From: Martelella mediterranea
Lineage (GTDB): Bacteria; Pseudomonadota; Alphaproteobacteria; Rhizobiales; Rhizobiaceae
DNA length: 45,507 nt
NCBI GenBank assembly: GCA_003001975.1
Contig: PVUG01000022.1
Coordinates: 1-45,507, forward strand
Direction: 5' to 3'
This document shows positions 17,432 through 25,289 of this stretch, piece after piece. Made by a program: the position numbers and the translations under genes. The first letter of the stretch is position 1. Every line of letters starts with the position of its first letter. The notes below the pieces were generated by a model. It was not told the origin of the DNA. It was given only the letters and a program-made list of their open reading frames with translations, and searched no databases.

Positions 17432-18613
17432 TCAGTCCGGCTGGATATAACGGCGACGGTAGCGCAAGCCAAGGGCGGTCAGCAATTCATAACCGATCGT
17501 GCCGGCTGCTGTGGCCGCTTCGTCCAGCGGAAGGTTGGGGCCGATGAGTTCGATATAGTCGCCGACCCGTATCGCGCCTTCGGGAACATCGGTCACATCA
17601 TAAACGGTCATGTCCATGGTGATGCGCCCGGCAATCGGCACCTTGTAACCGGCGACAGAACCGTAACCGCCGGCGCTGACGGCATCACGCAACGGAACGC
17701 CGGAGCCGGAGAGCGACCGGTGGTAGCCGTCCGCATAGCCGGACGCCGCGATTGCAAGCTGGCTGTCGCGGCCAAGCCTGCAGGTTGCCCCGTAACTCAC
17801 CGTCGTACCGGCCCGGGCCTCGCGAATCTGGACGATCCGGGCCTCGGCCGTTGCCGCCGGGCGCAGCCGTTTCGAGGTGCCGGCCTGCGAATCGCCGCCG
17901 TAAAGCGCGATGCCGGGCCGGGTGAGGTCGAAATGATAGTCCGGTCCAAGGAAAATGCCGGCAGAGGCCGACAGACTGGCCTCCACGCCCTCGAAGGCGG
18001 ATGCGGCGATCCGGAACCATTCCAGTTGCGCCTTGTTCATCGGCGAGGCCGGATCATCGCCGCAGGCGAGATGCGAGAGAATGAGGACCGGCTCGAAACT
18101 CGCCGGCCGCGAGACATCGCCGGCCAGCGCCAGAGCTTCCTCCACCGTCAGGCCAAGCCGGTTGAACCCGGTATCGATCTGGAGCGCGCACGGATAATCG
18201 CCGAATTCGGCAACAGCTGCGAAGAAGAAGGAAAGCTGTTCGCTGCTCGCAAGCACCGGGACGAGATCGTTTTCGAAAAACACTTCCTCCGTGCCGGGCC
18301 ACATGCCGGAAAGCACAAAGATGCGGGCATCCGGCGCAAACCGTCTAAGCGTTGCGCCTTCCTCCGGAACGGCGACGAAAAAATCCGCCGCACCCGCGCC
18401 ATAAAGCGCCTCGCCGACATCCTCGATGCCGAGGCCGTAACCATCGGCCTTGACCACGGCGGCCGTGCGCGCCCGGCCGGAAAGCGCACGCATGGTCTTC
18501 CAGTTGCTCACGATGGCGCCGAGATCAACCGTCAGACGGGCAGCCGCCGCCTCGAAGGGGATTTCCCCCTCCGCAAGCGTTTCTTCAACAGGTTCATTCG
18601 AAAAATCAGACAT
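17432..18613 (-). CDS. alr: Alanine racemase
   Basis: The 393-residue PLP enzyme interconverts L- and D-alanine for peptidoglycan. The PLP lysine is Lys55 in AAVVKADGYGLG. The second catalytic tyrosine lies in GTTVSYGATCRLG (about residue 270), and the C-terminal domain ends with the GTIGYELLTALGLR segment. The N-terminus is about 25 residues longer than the E. coli protein and is acidic. It lies between dnaB and radA on the same strand; the 62-bp gap after dnaB leaves room for a weak promoter. Confidence 0.95.
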   Translation of the reverse strand: MSDFSNEPVEETLAEGEIPFEAAAARLTVDLGAIVSNWKTMRALSGRARTAAVVKADGYGLGIEDVGEALYGAGAADFFVAVPEEGATLRRFAPDARIFVLSGMWPGTEEVFFENDLVPVLASSEQLSFFFAAVAEFGDYPCALQIDTGFNRLGLTVEEALALAGDVSRPASFEPVLILSHLACGDDPASPMNKAQLEWFRIAASAFEGVEASLSASAGIFLGPDYHFDLTRPGIALYGGDSQAGTSKRLRPAATAEARIVQIREARAGTTVSYGATCRLGRDSQLAIAASGYADGYHRSLSGSGVPLRDAVSAGGYGSVAGYKVPIAGRITMDMTVYDVTDVPEGAIRVGDYIELIGPNLPLDEAATAAGTIGYELLTALGLRYRRRYIQPD

Positions 18614-18675
18614 GAAATCGCCGTTTGTTGCAAAATTTTGGCGATTATAGCGCGCTTACGCCGTGTCGCCCATGC

Positions 18676-20169
18676 CTATTCGTCAAAGCTGGAGTAGGAC
18701 GGATCGGCAAGATCCGCAAAGCGCGTATAGGCGGCCTGGAAGGCGAGGTTGGCGGTGCCTGTCGGTCCGTGACGCTGCTTGGCGATGATCACGTCGGCGG
18801 TTCCGCGTACCTTCTCGTATTTCATCTTCCACTCGTCATAGGCCGGATCGTCCGGATCGCGCGGTTCGAGGTTCTGGACGTAATATTCCTCACGATAAAC
18901 GAACAGCACCACGTCGGCGTCCTGCTCGATCGAACCCGATTCGCGAAGGTCGGAAAGCTGCGGGCGCTTGTCGTCGCGGTTTTCCACCTGACGGGAAAGC
19001 TGGGAAAGCGCGATGATCGGAACGTTCAGCTCCTTGCCCAGCGCTTTCAGGCCGGTGGTGATCTCGGTCACTTCCTGCACGCGGTTGTCGCCGGCCTTTT
19101 TCGAGCCGGTCATCAGCTGCACATAGTCGACCACCAGCAGATCAAGCCCGCGCTGGCGCTTGAGGCGACGCGCACGGGCGGAAAGCTGGGCAATGGAGAT
19201 GCCACCGGTCTGGTCGATATAGAGCGGCACTTTCTGCATGGTCTGCGAGCAGGCGACCAGCTTGTCGAAATCGGCCTCGGTGATATCGCCGCGCCTGATC
19301 TTGGAGGACGACACTTCCGTCTGCTCGGAAATGATACGGGTGGCGAGCTGTTCGCCGGACATTTCGAGCGAGTAGAAGGCGACAACGCCGCCCTGTTTCG
19401 CCTCGATCGTGCCGTCGGGCAGCACTTCCGGCTCGTAGGCCGAGGCGACATTCCAGGCGATGTTGGTCGCAAGCGAGGTCTTGCCCATGCCCGGACGTCC
19501 GGCAAGGATGATCAGGTCGGAGCGCTGCAACCCGCCCATCTTGGCATCGAGCGTGTTGAGGCCCGTCGAGATGCCGGAGAGATGGCCGTCGCTCTCAAAC
19601 GCCTTGCTGGCCATGTCGATAGCGATGGTCACCGCGTTTTCGAAGGACTGGAACCCGCCTTCGTAGCGGCCGGTTTCAGCCAGCGCGAACAGCTTGCGCT
19701 CGGTGTCCTCGATCTGCTCTGACGGCGGCAGGTCGATCGGCGCTTCATAGGCGGTGTTGACGATATCCTCGCCGATTTCGATCAGCTGACGCCGGAGCGC
19801 CAGATCGTAGATCGTGCGGCCATAATCCTCGGCATTGATGATGGTGACGGCTTCGGCGGCCAGACGCGCGAGATATTGCGCCACCGTCAGGTCCCCGACC
19901 TTCATGTCGGAGGGCAGATGAGTCTTCAGCGTGATGGTGTTGGCGATCTTGTCCATGCGGATCGTATCGCCGGCCAGTTCGTAGATCTTGCGATGCAGCG
20001 GCTCGTAGAAATGCTCGGGCTTCAGAAAGTCGGAAACGCGGTAGAAGGCGCTGTTGTTGACGAGGATGGCGCCCAGAAGGGCCTGTTCGACTTCCAGATT
20101 GTTCGGCGCTTCACGCCCCTGCGGGGCACCGGATGCCTGGAACGAAAGGGACGGCGCAATGTCATTCAT
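18676..20169 (-). CDS. dnaB: Replicative DNA helicase
   Basis: The 497-residue hexameric helicase unwinds DNA at the replication fork. The N-terminal primase-interacting domain starts with NNLEVEQALLGAILVNNSAF (about residues 24-43). The RecA-like domain begins near residue 195 with Walker A AGRPGMGKTSLA and the DLLVVDYVQLM Walker B. SQLSRQVENRDDKRPQLSDL is the conserved H3-like region, and DADVVLFVYREEYY follows. No intein is present. The 257-bp gap to rplI holds the rplI terminator and presumably the dnaB promoter. Confidence 0.96.
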   Translation of the reverse strand: MNDIAPSLSFQASGAPQGREAPNNLEVEQALLGAILVNNSAFYRVSDFLKPEHFYEPLHRKIYELAGDTIRMDKIANTITLKTHLPSDMKVGDLTVAQYLARLAAEAVTIINAEDYGRTIYDLALRRQLIEIGEDIVNTAYEAPIDLPPSEQIEDTERKLFALAETGRYEGGFQSFENAVTIAIDMASKAFESDGHLSGISTGLNTLDAKMGGLQRSDLIILAGRPGMGKTSLATNIAWNVASAYEPEVLPDGTIEAKQGGVVAFYSLEMSGEQLATRIISEQTEVSSSKIRRGDITEADFDKLVACSQTMQKVPLYIDQTGGISIAQLSARARRLKRQRGLDLLVVDYVQLMTGSKKAGDNRVQEVTEITTGLKALGKELNVPIIALSQLSRQVENRDDKRPQLSDLRESGSIEQDADVVLFVYREEYYVQNLEPRDPDDPAYDEWKMKYEKVRGTADVIIAKQRHGPTGTANLAFQAAYTRFADLADPSYSSFDE

Positions 20170-20364
20170 GGTTGATCTTTTCCGAAGGTCTGAAAACGGT
20201 TCGCTGGAGCATAGACGATTGATGCTGCAAACACACCCGCTGCCACATCACACGCGGGTTCTCAACATCAATTCACAGGTCATCGGCATTGTTCAGCGTC
20301 AAATGGCGCCAAACGGGGCCGGGCACCTTGACACGAATCGACACCGGCCAATCACACGATAGCA

Positions 20365-20397
20365 CAAAAATGCCCGGCCTCCTGTGAGAGACCGGGC
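20365..20397 (-). terminator. Rho-independent terminator downstream of rplI
   Basis: On the minus strand GCCCGG (20397-20392) pairs with CCGGGC (20377-20372), with an inner CTC/GAG pairing and a small loop, followed by ATTTTTGT. It lies 30 bases after the rplI stop codon and would end the rpsF-rpsR-DUF2232-rplI transcript. Confidence 0.75.
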
Positions 20398-20426
20398 ACA
20401 AACATGTCGAAAGCAGGAGACGCCGA

Positions 20427-21059
20427 TCAGGCGTTCTTGTCTTCCTCTTCGCCGTCTTCCTCAGCGGAAGCTTCGGTTTCTTCTTCCTCGTCGTCGAGGT
20501 CGTAGTCGGCATCCGGGTTGAAGAAGTCTTCCGGACGCAGGGCGTCTTCGTCGACACCGTAGATGGCGTCGGCGGAGGTGAGGTCTTCACCCTTGAGCTG
20601 ACGTTCGGCTTCTTCGGCCGTACGGGCAACGTTCAGTTCGACGGTGACATAGACTTCAGCGTGAAGCTGGATTTCGACCCGGTGCAGACCGACGGTCTTG
20701 ATCGGGTGGTTGAGGACAACCTGGTTGCGGGAAATCGTGAAGCCTTCGTCGCCGAGGATCTCAACGATGTCGCGGGTGGCAACCGAACCGTAGAGCTGAC
20801 CGGTTTCGCCGGCGGAGCGGACAACGATGAAGGACTTGCCGTCCAGCGTGTCGGCAATCTTCTGGGCTTCGTTGCGGCGCTCGAGGTTGCGGGCTTCAAG
20901 CACGGCGCGCTCGGCTTCGAAACGGGCCTTGTTGGCGTCGTTGGCGCGCAGTGCACGGCCGGTCGGCAGCAGGTAGTTACGGGCATAGCCATCGCGAACC
21001 TTGACGGTTTCGCCCATCTGGCCAAGCTTGGCGATGCGTTCAAGCAGAATTACTTCCAT
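20427..21059 (-). CDS. rplI: 50S ribosomal protein L9
   Basis: The N-terminal domain, [20 protein letters not shown], and the [13 protein letters not shown] segment are the L9 signature that binds 23S rRNA. A long central helix (about residues 45-75) connects to the C-terminal domain. The protein is 210 residues, longer than the roughly 150 of E. coli, because of a very acidic tail from about residue 175 (repeated Asp/Glu with few hydrophobics); such tails are seen in alphaproteobacterial L9. The start codon lies within the last ten bases of the DUF2232 gene, so the two are translationally coupled. Confidence 0.95.
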   Translation of the reverse strand: MEVILLERIAKLGQMGETVKVRDGYARNYLLPTGRALRANDANKARFEAERAVLEARNLERRNEAQKIADTLDGKSFIVVRSAGETGQLYGSVATRDIVEILGDEGFTISRNQVVLNHPIKTVGLHRVEIQLHAEVYVTVELNVARTAEEAERQLKGEDLTSADAIYGVDEDALRPEDFFNPDADYDLDDEEEETEASAEEDGEEEDKNA

Positions 21060-22039
21060 GGATTGTTCCTTTCATTGTCGTCATCGTTCGGCGGTGTTGC
21101 ATCCGGTGAAAGGGCAATGGCCCGCCGTGTGTCAAGAAGACCCATCACCACAAAGATCAGGGCCGGGAAGGTGAAAATCAGCGAAAGATAGGACAGGATG
21201 ATAACCGGCACGGCCCAGCTCTTGCCGCGCGCGGCAAGGTGCATGCGGGCAAGGCCGGCCAGAAGAAAGCCGCCGCCGAATGCGCCGAGGCAGGCTGCTC
21301 CCACCAGTGCTATGGTTCCACCGAAGAAGGTTGCAACAAGCGCTGCAAGAAAAACGAAGATGGCATTGCGGTGCATGCGCAGCGACTGGGCGACATCCTC
21401 GCGCGGCCGGCTCGTCAGGCCCGAGGAAATCACGATCCGGGTCGCGAAATGATAGGCCACGAACAGCAGGATGACCGAGGTTGCGCCCTGAACGATCGGC
21501 AGCATCACCACGAACATCGACTTGAACTGGGCAATCAGCGCGGCATCGTTTGCAATTTCCGGGTTCTGCACCGTCAGCGCTTCGACGAAGGCGTCGATCA
21601 GCTCGCCGGTTGCATCGGGGCCATAACCGGCGACGACGCCGAGGATGATCAGCGCCAGCGTGATGATGGCACACAGATGCAGCAGCAGGTCGGACAGCGG
21701 ATACCATGCCGTCAGCCCGTCGGGGCCGCCGATTTCGCTTGCCGGACGTGCCAGATTGCCGAGATGGCTGAGCCAGCCGGCCGGCACCAGCGTGATGGCA
21801 AGCGTGTAAAGCGCGAAAAACGGCGAAACAACGAGGGCGCCGAGACCGCCGGCGACAACAATCGCGGCGAGGGCGGCAAAATTGCCCCAGCCAAGGCCGG
21901 CAATCAGGATCGGCAGGGCGGAGGCGGCCGACAGCAGCGTTGAAAACAGCGCATTGAAACTCGCCGCGTAAGCAAGCATGAAGCCCGCAACGCCGGCAAG
22001 CGCGCCAATCAGCAATGTCTTTGCATCAAGTGTTTTCAT
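21050..22039 (-). CDS. DUF2232 multi-pass membrane protein
   Basis: The 329-residue protein has about eight hydrophobic segments and no signal peptide, matching DUF2232 (YybS-like) proteins. A typical stretch is [20 protein letters not shown] near residue 40, and a second is [20 protein letters not shown] near residue 175. Its function is unknown. The gene is inserted between rpsR and rplI, a position conserved in many rhizobia. It overlaps the start of rplI by ten bases, which points to a coupled role or co-regulation with ribosome synthesis. The DNA between it and rpsR (22040-22236) carries a palindromic repeat. Confidence 0.8.
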   Translation of the reverse strand: MKTLDAKTLLIGALAGVAGFMLAYAASFNALFSTLLSAASALPILIAGLGWGNFAALAAIVVAGGLGALVVSPFFALYTLAITLVPAGWLSHLGNLARPASEIGGPDGLTAWYPLSDLLLHLCAIITLALIILGVVAGYGPDATGELIDAFVEALTVQNPEIANDAALIAQFKSMFVVMLPIVQGATSVILLFVAYHFATRIVISSGLTSRPREDVAQSLRMHRNAIFVFLAALVATFFGGTIALVGAACLGAFGGGFLLAGLARMHLAARGKSWAVPVIILSYLSLIFTFPALIFVVMGLLDTRRAIALSPDATPPNDDDNERNNPWK

Positions 22040-22153
22040 CCGCTGTCCTGCCCTGCGAGCAGTTAGAGAAGGCTGCCGTGTGTGCCGTTCTCAACCTGGG
22101 TTTTATTTATGAGGCTGCTGCGCGCCCACCGCGCCGGAGCCAATCTCGATTGT

Positions 22154-22182
22154 GTCATCCTCGGGTCAAGCCCGAGGATGAC
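22154..22182. repeat. Palindromic intergenic repeat element (copy 1)
   Basis: GTCATCCTCGGG (22154-22165) pairs perfectly with CCCGAGGATGAC (22171-22182) over the loop TCAAG. The inner 23 bases recur exactly at 45216-45238. Such short GC-rich palindromes are typical of dispersed intergenic elements in rhizobial genomes. It lies in the transcribed gap between rpsR and the DUF2232 gene and could fold in the mRNA. Confidence 0.8.
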
Positions 22183-22236
22183 GCAGAGAATGAGGAGGGC
22201 GAGGGGCGCGAAAGCCTGCCCCGCCCACCGGAATCT

Positions 22237-22485
22237 TTAGGAAACGACGTAAGGCAGAAGGCCGAGGAAGCGGGCGCGCTTGATGGCGCGGGCGAGTTCA
22301 CGCTGCTTCTTCTGGCTGACGGCCGTGATACGGGAAGGAACGATCTTGCCGCGCTCGGAAATGTAGCGCTGCAGCAGACGAACGTCCTTGTAGTCGATCT
22401 TCGGAGCGTTGGCGCCGGAGAAGGGGCAGGTCTTGCGACGACGGTTGAACGGACGACGCGTCGGGATGGAGGCGATAGCTACCAT
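22237..22485 (-). CDS. rpsR: 30S ribosomal protein S18
   Basis: The 82-residue protein is full length and has the S18 signature, [20 protein letters not shown], followed by the rRNA-binding stretch [20 protein letters not shown] and the C-terminal [12 protein letters not shown]. It assembles with S6 on the platform of the 30S subunit. A TTAAGGAGTT site precedes the start. It follows rpsF by 24 bases in one transcript. Confidence 0.96.
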   Translation of the reverse strand: MVAIASIPTRRPFNRRRKTCPFSGANAPKIDYKDVRLLQRYISERGKIVPSRITAVSQKKQRELARAIKRARFLGLLPYVVS

Positions 22486-22509
22486 GATTTTAACTCCTTA
22501 ATCTCGCAA

Positions 22510-22908
22510 TCAGCTGCGCGGACGACGATCGCCGCGGTCACCACGGTTGTCGCGGCCGCCATCGCGGCGCGGACGGTCGTCGCGGTCACGCTTCTGCATC
22601 ATCGCGGACGGGCCTTCCTCGTGTGCGTCGACCTTGATGGTCATGTAACGCAGGATGTCCTCGTTGATGCGCATCTGGCGTTCCATTTCGTGGATCGCTG
22701 CAGCCGGCGCGTCGATGTCCATCAGCGCGTAATGCGCCTTGCGGTTCTTGCGGATACGGTAGGTGAGGGACTTCAGGCCCCAGTTTTCGATACGGCCAAC
22801 CGAGCCGCCGTGCTCTTCGATCAGTCCCTTGTACTGCTCGACGATGCCGTCAACCTGCTGCGCCGTGATGTCCTGGCGGGCCAGGAACACGTGTTCATAA
22901 AGTGCCAT
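22510..22908 (-). CDS. rpsF: 30S ribosomal protein S6
   Basis: The 132-residue protein starts with [20 protein letters not shown] and has the S6 core strand [20 protein letters not shown]. The start at 22906-22908 is chosen because it matches the conserved family start and is preceded by AAAGGCAATTCAAC. An upstream in-frame codon at 22929 would add an unlikely extension. The C-terminal 30 residues are an unusually Arg/Asp/Gly-rich tail, common in rhizobial S6. The S6-S18 complex can repress its own mRNA in many bacteria, and a matching leader hairpin is visible upstream. Confidence 0.95.
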   Translation of the reverse strand: MALYEHVFLARQDITAQQVDGIVEQYKGLIEEHGGSVGRIENWGLKSLTYRIRKNRKAHYALMDIDAPAAAIHEMERQMRINEDILRYMTIKVDAHEEGPSAMMQKRDRDDRPRRDGGRDNRGDRGDRRPRS

Positions 22909-22934
22909 GTTGAATTGCCTTTCTTGCATTTACC

Positions 22935-22996
22935 CTTGTTCCGGACCTCGGCGGCTAAGCCTCAACGACTGCTCCTGGAGGGCCAAGCCCGGCAAG
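22935..22996 (-). promoter_or_regulatory. Candidate S6:S18 autoregulatory leader hairpin of rpsF
   Basis: In the rpsF 5' leader on the minus strand, CTTGCCGG (from 22996) pairs with CCGGAACAAG (to 22935, with a two-base bulge). Inside it CTTGG pairs with CCGAG. Directly before the inner 3' strand is an unpaired-looking CCG after CTTAG. A stem with a CCG bulge close to the rpsF start is the described S6:S18-binding leader of many bacteria. The match was made by eye; the helix ends 26 bases before the start codon. Confidence 0.4.
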
Positions 22997-23153
22997 AAAA
23001 GCGTTTGATCGAGACGGTCGAGAGCGGCGACACGGGAGGCGGGCATACTTTACATGCCAGACGGTTTGCGGCGGGAAACAAAGCGTTGCCCAAACCCGAA
23101 ACCGGCCCTCCGTTCAGCCACCAGCCTGAAGACCGGACCTTTGGATTGGCGTG

Positions 23154-23181
23154 CTTATACGCATTTTTGGCGGGAATGCAA
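23154..23181 (-). promoter_or_regulatory. Probable sigma70-type promoter of the rpsF operon
   Basis: On the minus strand TTGCAT (23181-23176) and TATAAG (23159-23154) are separated by 16 bases. Transcription would start near 23147 and give a leader of about 240 nt before rpsF, enough to carry the structured element at 22935-22996. The stretch 22909-23244 has no gene. Confidence 0.5.
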
Positions 23182-23244
23182 GGGGCTGTTTTGCGCGCAC
23201 GATGTGGGGGCGAGGTTTTCGTCTCAAGTTTGAAATTGCGATGT

Positions 23245-24978
23245 TCACGGACCCATCGCAGTTGCCGGCGTCAATTTGAGCATCGCCGCGCGACGGGCCT
23301 CATAGTCGGCAATGACATCTGTGAAAGCCCGCAGCATTGGCTCGAATTTGGTGAAATCAATCGTTTCGCGTTCAGGCGCGACGATGTCGGTGGCGAACTC
23401 GTTTTTGCCGTAGAATTTGGTGAGGTCGAATTTTTTGTTGCTAGGATTGAACGTCCTGCCGTTGATCGACTTCATAACCATAGGGTCAAAAAGATCCTCT
23501 ATGATTGCCTCCACGCCCTTGGTCGTTGGAACAGGAACGACATAGAGGTTGTCGAAGACATGATGGAAGGGATCAAGCCTGCTGACGGGCGCTCCGCTCT
23601 GTACGGCACTAATGTAAGAAAAGATTCCATTTGATGCCTTGTCGTTGTCTACAACCATGATGACTGGGTGGCTGGCAACTTGCTTGAAAGGCTTCATCCG
23701 CTCGCGGAAGCCTTTCATCAATTTGTACATTTCATCTCCGCCGCCAGACAGTTCCTGAAACATCGCGGTAAGCGATCTATAGTTGAAGAACTGAATCTTC
23801 ATTGGAACTTTTTGTTCGGTGTCAATCAGTGCCGGAAATTTAGGTGCCAAACGCTTGATCGCAGATAGCAGGTAAATGTTGTCTGTCTTGCCCTCGCAGA
23901 TTATCGTTGGCCTTAGCATGCCATGGAAAGCGCAGTAGTCGAGAAAGCGCCCATAAAGTTTTGAGAAGCCTGGCTGCTCCAATTTGAAAAAGTCAGCAGG
24001 GTCATTTGCGGCGAGAGTAGGGCTCCGGATTTTTCGAATCTGATGAATGAATGTCAGCATTCCGTCGATTGTGTCGTTGCTCACCGGTTTGTGCCTGACC
24101 CCAGAATATGCATATCCGTGAGTGAAAAGGTGATGGCACATCGCCCGGACCTGCTTATAGTATTCATGTCGAACGTTGAGCTTTTGGTTGACGATTAACC
24201 CGGTCGTATCTTGCCGCGAATCCCGGCGCTGCATCCGGGTCTTATCGTGGTTAATTTTGAAGCCTGCCCTGTAGACCAAAGCCAGTAAGCCATCACCGGC
24301 CACCCATTTATCTTTGCTTCCTCGTACAAGACGACCGATTGCCTCCGGAAACTCCTTTTCATTGGTTGAGAAGGTGATGTCGTCGGCGTAGCGCGTGTAA
24401 GTGCACCGATGTTTACGGGCTAACTTGTTTAGTTTGATGTCAAGAACATGGGCAATAAGATTCGATATCGCGGGCGAGCACGGGCTGCCTTGCGGAAGTT
24501 CATTGTGATGACAGGCAATCTGCGCAATCACTGTGGCAATCTTAGGATCGAGGGCAAAGTTCCGATCTTTCAAGAAGAATCCAAACACGCGACCAAAGTT
24601 GATTGACGGGAAGAAGTCCTTCAGGTCAATGTTGAAGACCCATCGTTTGTTGCGATGATTTGCGGCATTCGTAATGATCGAGGAGCCCTTCTTGAAGCCA
24701 TGCGAAAGGACCCTTGATTTTGTTGTTCTGGCGCCCTCCATTTCGGCCTGAATTCTAGCGAGTAGTTCTGCGAGTTTTCTTTGAAGCAACTTAAGGCGCG
24801 AGTTCGGTGCCGCGATTAGGCGACGTCCGCCATTTTTCTTAGGTATTGGAAAGTACTTGTAAGGGTTTTCTTGCTTATACCAATAAAGGGCATACGTTAC
24901 CGTTTCCCCTTGCAGCCCAAGTACTCTTGCAAACTGAGGAAGCGTTCTAGCATCTTTCAGGTTTTTGATATCAGACAT
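23245..24978 (-). CDS. Retron reverse transcriptase with C-terminal TOPRIM domain (Ec67-like)
   Basis: The 577-residue protein fuses a retron reverse transcriptase to a TOPRIM nuclease-like domain. RT features include an IPKKNGGRRLIAAP motif (residues 45-58), the retron NAxxH motif N104-H108, DLKDFFPSINFGR with a catalytic Asp (about 118-130), QGSPCSP (163-169), YADD (197-200), and TTGLIVN (258-264) where most retrons have VTG. From about residue 355 follow the TOPRIM glutamate in CEGKTDNIYL (E362) and the VVDND acidic pair (D444, D446), then EDLF near 494. Spacing and many stretches resemble the RT of retron Ec67 (586 residues), as I remember it. It would prime msDNA from the adjacent ncRNA, and the TOPRIM part is the likely anti-phage effector. 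The ATG at 24978 aligns with the Ec67 start; a TTG at 25035 is less likely. No strong ribosome site is visible. Confidence 0.92.
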   Translation of the reverse strand: MSDIKNLKDARTLPQFARVLGLQGETVTYALYWYKQENPYKYFPIPKKNGGRRLIAAPNSRLKLLQRKLAELLARIQAEMEGARTTKSRVLSHGFKKGSSIITNAANHRNKRWVFNIDLKDFFPSINFGRVFGFFLKDRNFALDPKIATVIAQIACHHNELPQGSPCSPAISNLIAHVLDIKLNKLARKHRCTYTRYADDITFSTNEKEFPEAIGRLVRGSKDKWVAGDGLLALVYRAGFKINHDKTRMQRRDSRQDTTGLIVNQKLNVRHEYYKQVRAMCHHLFTHGYAYSGVRHKPVSNDTIDGMLTFIHQIRKIRSPTLAANDPADFFKLEQPGFSKLYGRFLDYCAFHGMLRPTIICEGKTDNIYLLSAIKRLAPKFPALIDTEQKVPMKIQFFNYRSLTAMFQELSGGGDEMYKLMKGFRERMKPFKQVASHPVIMVVDNDKASNGIFSYISAVQSGAPVSRLDPFHHVFDNLYVVPVPTTKGVEAIIEDLFDPMVMKSINGRTFNPSNKKFDLTKFYGKNEFATDIVAPERETIDFTKFEPMLRAFTDVIADYEARRAAMLKLTPATAMGP

Positions 24979-25114
24979 AGGGGCTTGCAGATACTCGTTC
25001 GCCAAATTAGCGTATTTACGGATGGCAGTCCGCAAGGAATGTGTAGGCAGTGGCCTTCACATTGATATCAACTGTCGCCGAACCAACAACAGCAAAATCT
25101 ATCTGCAAGCCCTT
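24979..25114 (-). ncRNA. Retron msr-msd RNA (template and primer for msDNA)
   Basis: On the minus strand GGGCTTGCAGATA (a1, 25112-25100) is perfectly complementary to TATCTGCAAGCCC (a2, 24993-24981), with three more outer pairs after one mismatch. They enclose about 106 nt. The a1 repeat is followed by GATTTTG, as in Ec67 where the branched guanosine directly follows a1; here that would be G at 25099. An msr-like hairpin, CTGTTG...CGACAG, lies at 25092-25072. A second one, AATGTG/CACATT with inner AGGC/GCCT, lies at 25063-25038. The length of about 135 nt is like that of Ec67. The a2 repeat ends two bases before the RT start codon. Exact msr/msd borders are inferred. Confidence 0.8.
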
Positions 25115-25118
25115 ATTG

Positions 25119-25147
25119 CTAATAGGATATCGATACCTAGTGTGCAA
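25119..25147 (-). promoter_or_regulatory. Probable sigma70-type promoter of the retron
   Basis: On the minus strand TTGCAC (25147-25142) and TATTAG (25124-25119) are 17 bases apart. The expected start, about seven bases downstream, falls at 25112-25114, exactly at the beginning of the a1 repeat. The spacer contains the 8-bp palindrome TATCGATA. The remaining upstream DNA to 25289 shows no gene. Confidence 0.65.
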
Positions 25148-25289
25148 GTGGCGCGTTACTCCAAATCAAGTTTTTCTCGCTTTACAAAACGTGGCTATTC
25201 GTTTGCGCCAAGGATGTCTAATCTGAGTAGTCATTTCTCTATATACCCATTCCTGTCGCTTACAAAGACTGGTCATCCTGTCCACGTTC

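Noticed and set aside
16349-18697. 782-codon plus-strand open frame across radA and alr
   Set aside because: It is antisense to two conserved genes and has no protein family features.
24979-25035. Upstream TTG start adding 19 residues to the retron RT
   Set aside because: This stretch overlaps the 3' part of the ncRNA and the a2 repeat, and the ATG at 24978 aligns with the start and length of the Ec67 RT.
25036-25253. Alternative a1/a2 pairing for the retron RNA (GGAATGGGTA with TACACATTCC)
   Set aside because: It pairs over only nine of ten bases with a mismatch, and it ignores the perfect 13-nt repeat at 25112-25100 / 24993-24981 that fits the promoter and RT start.
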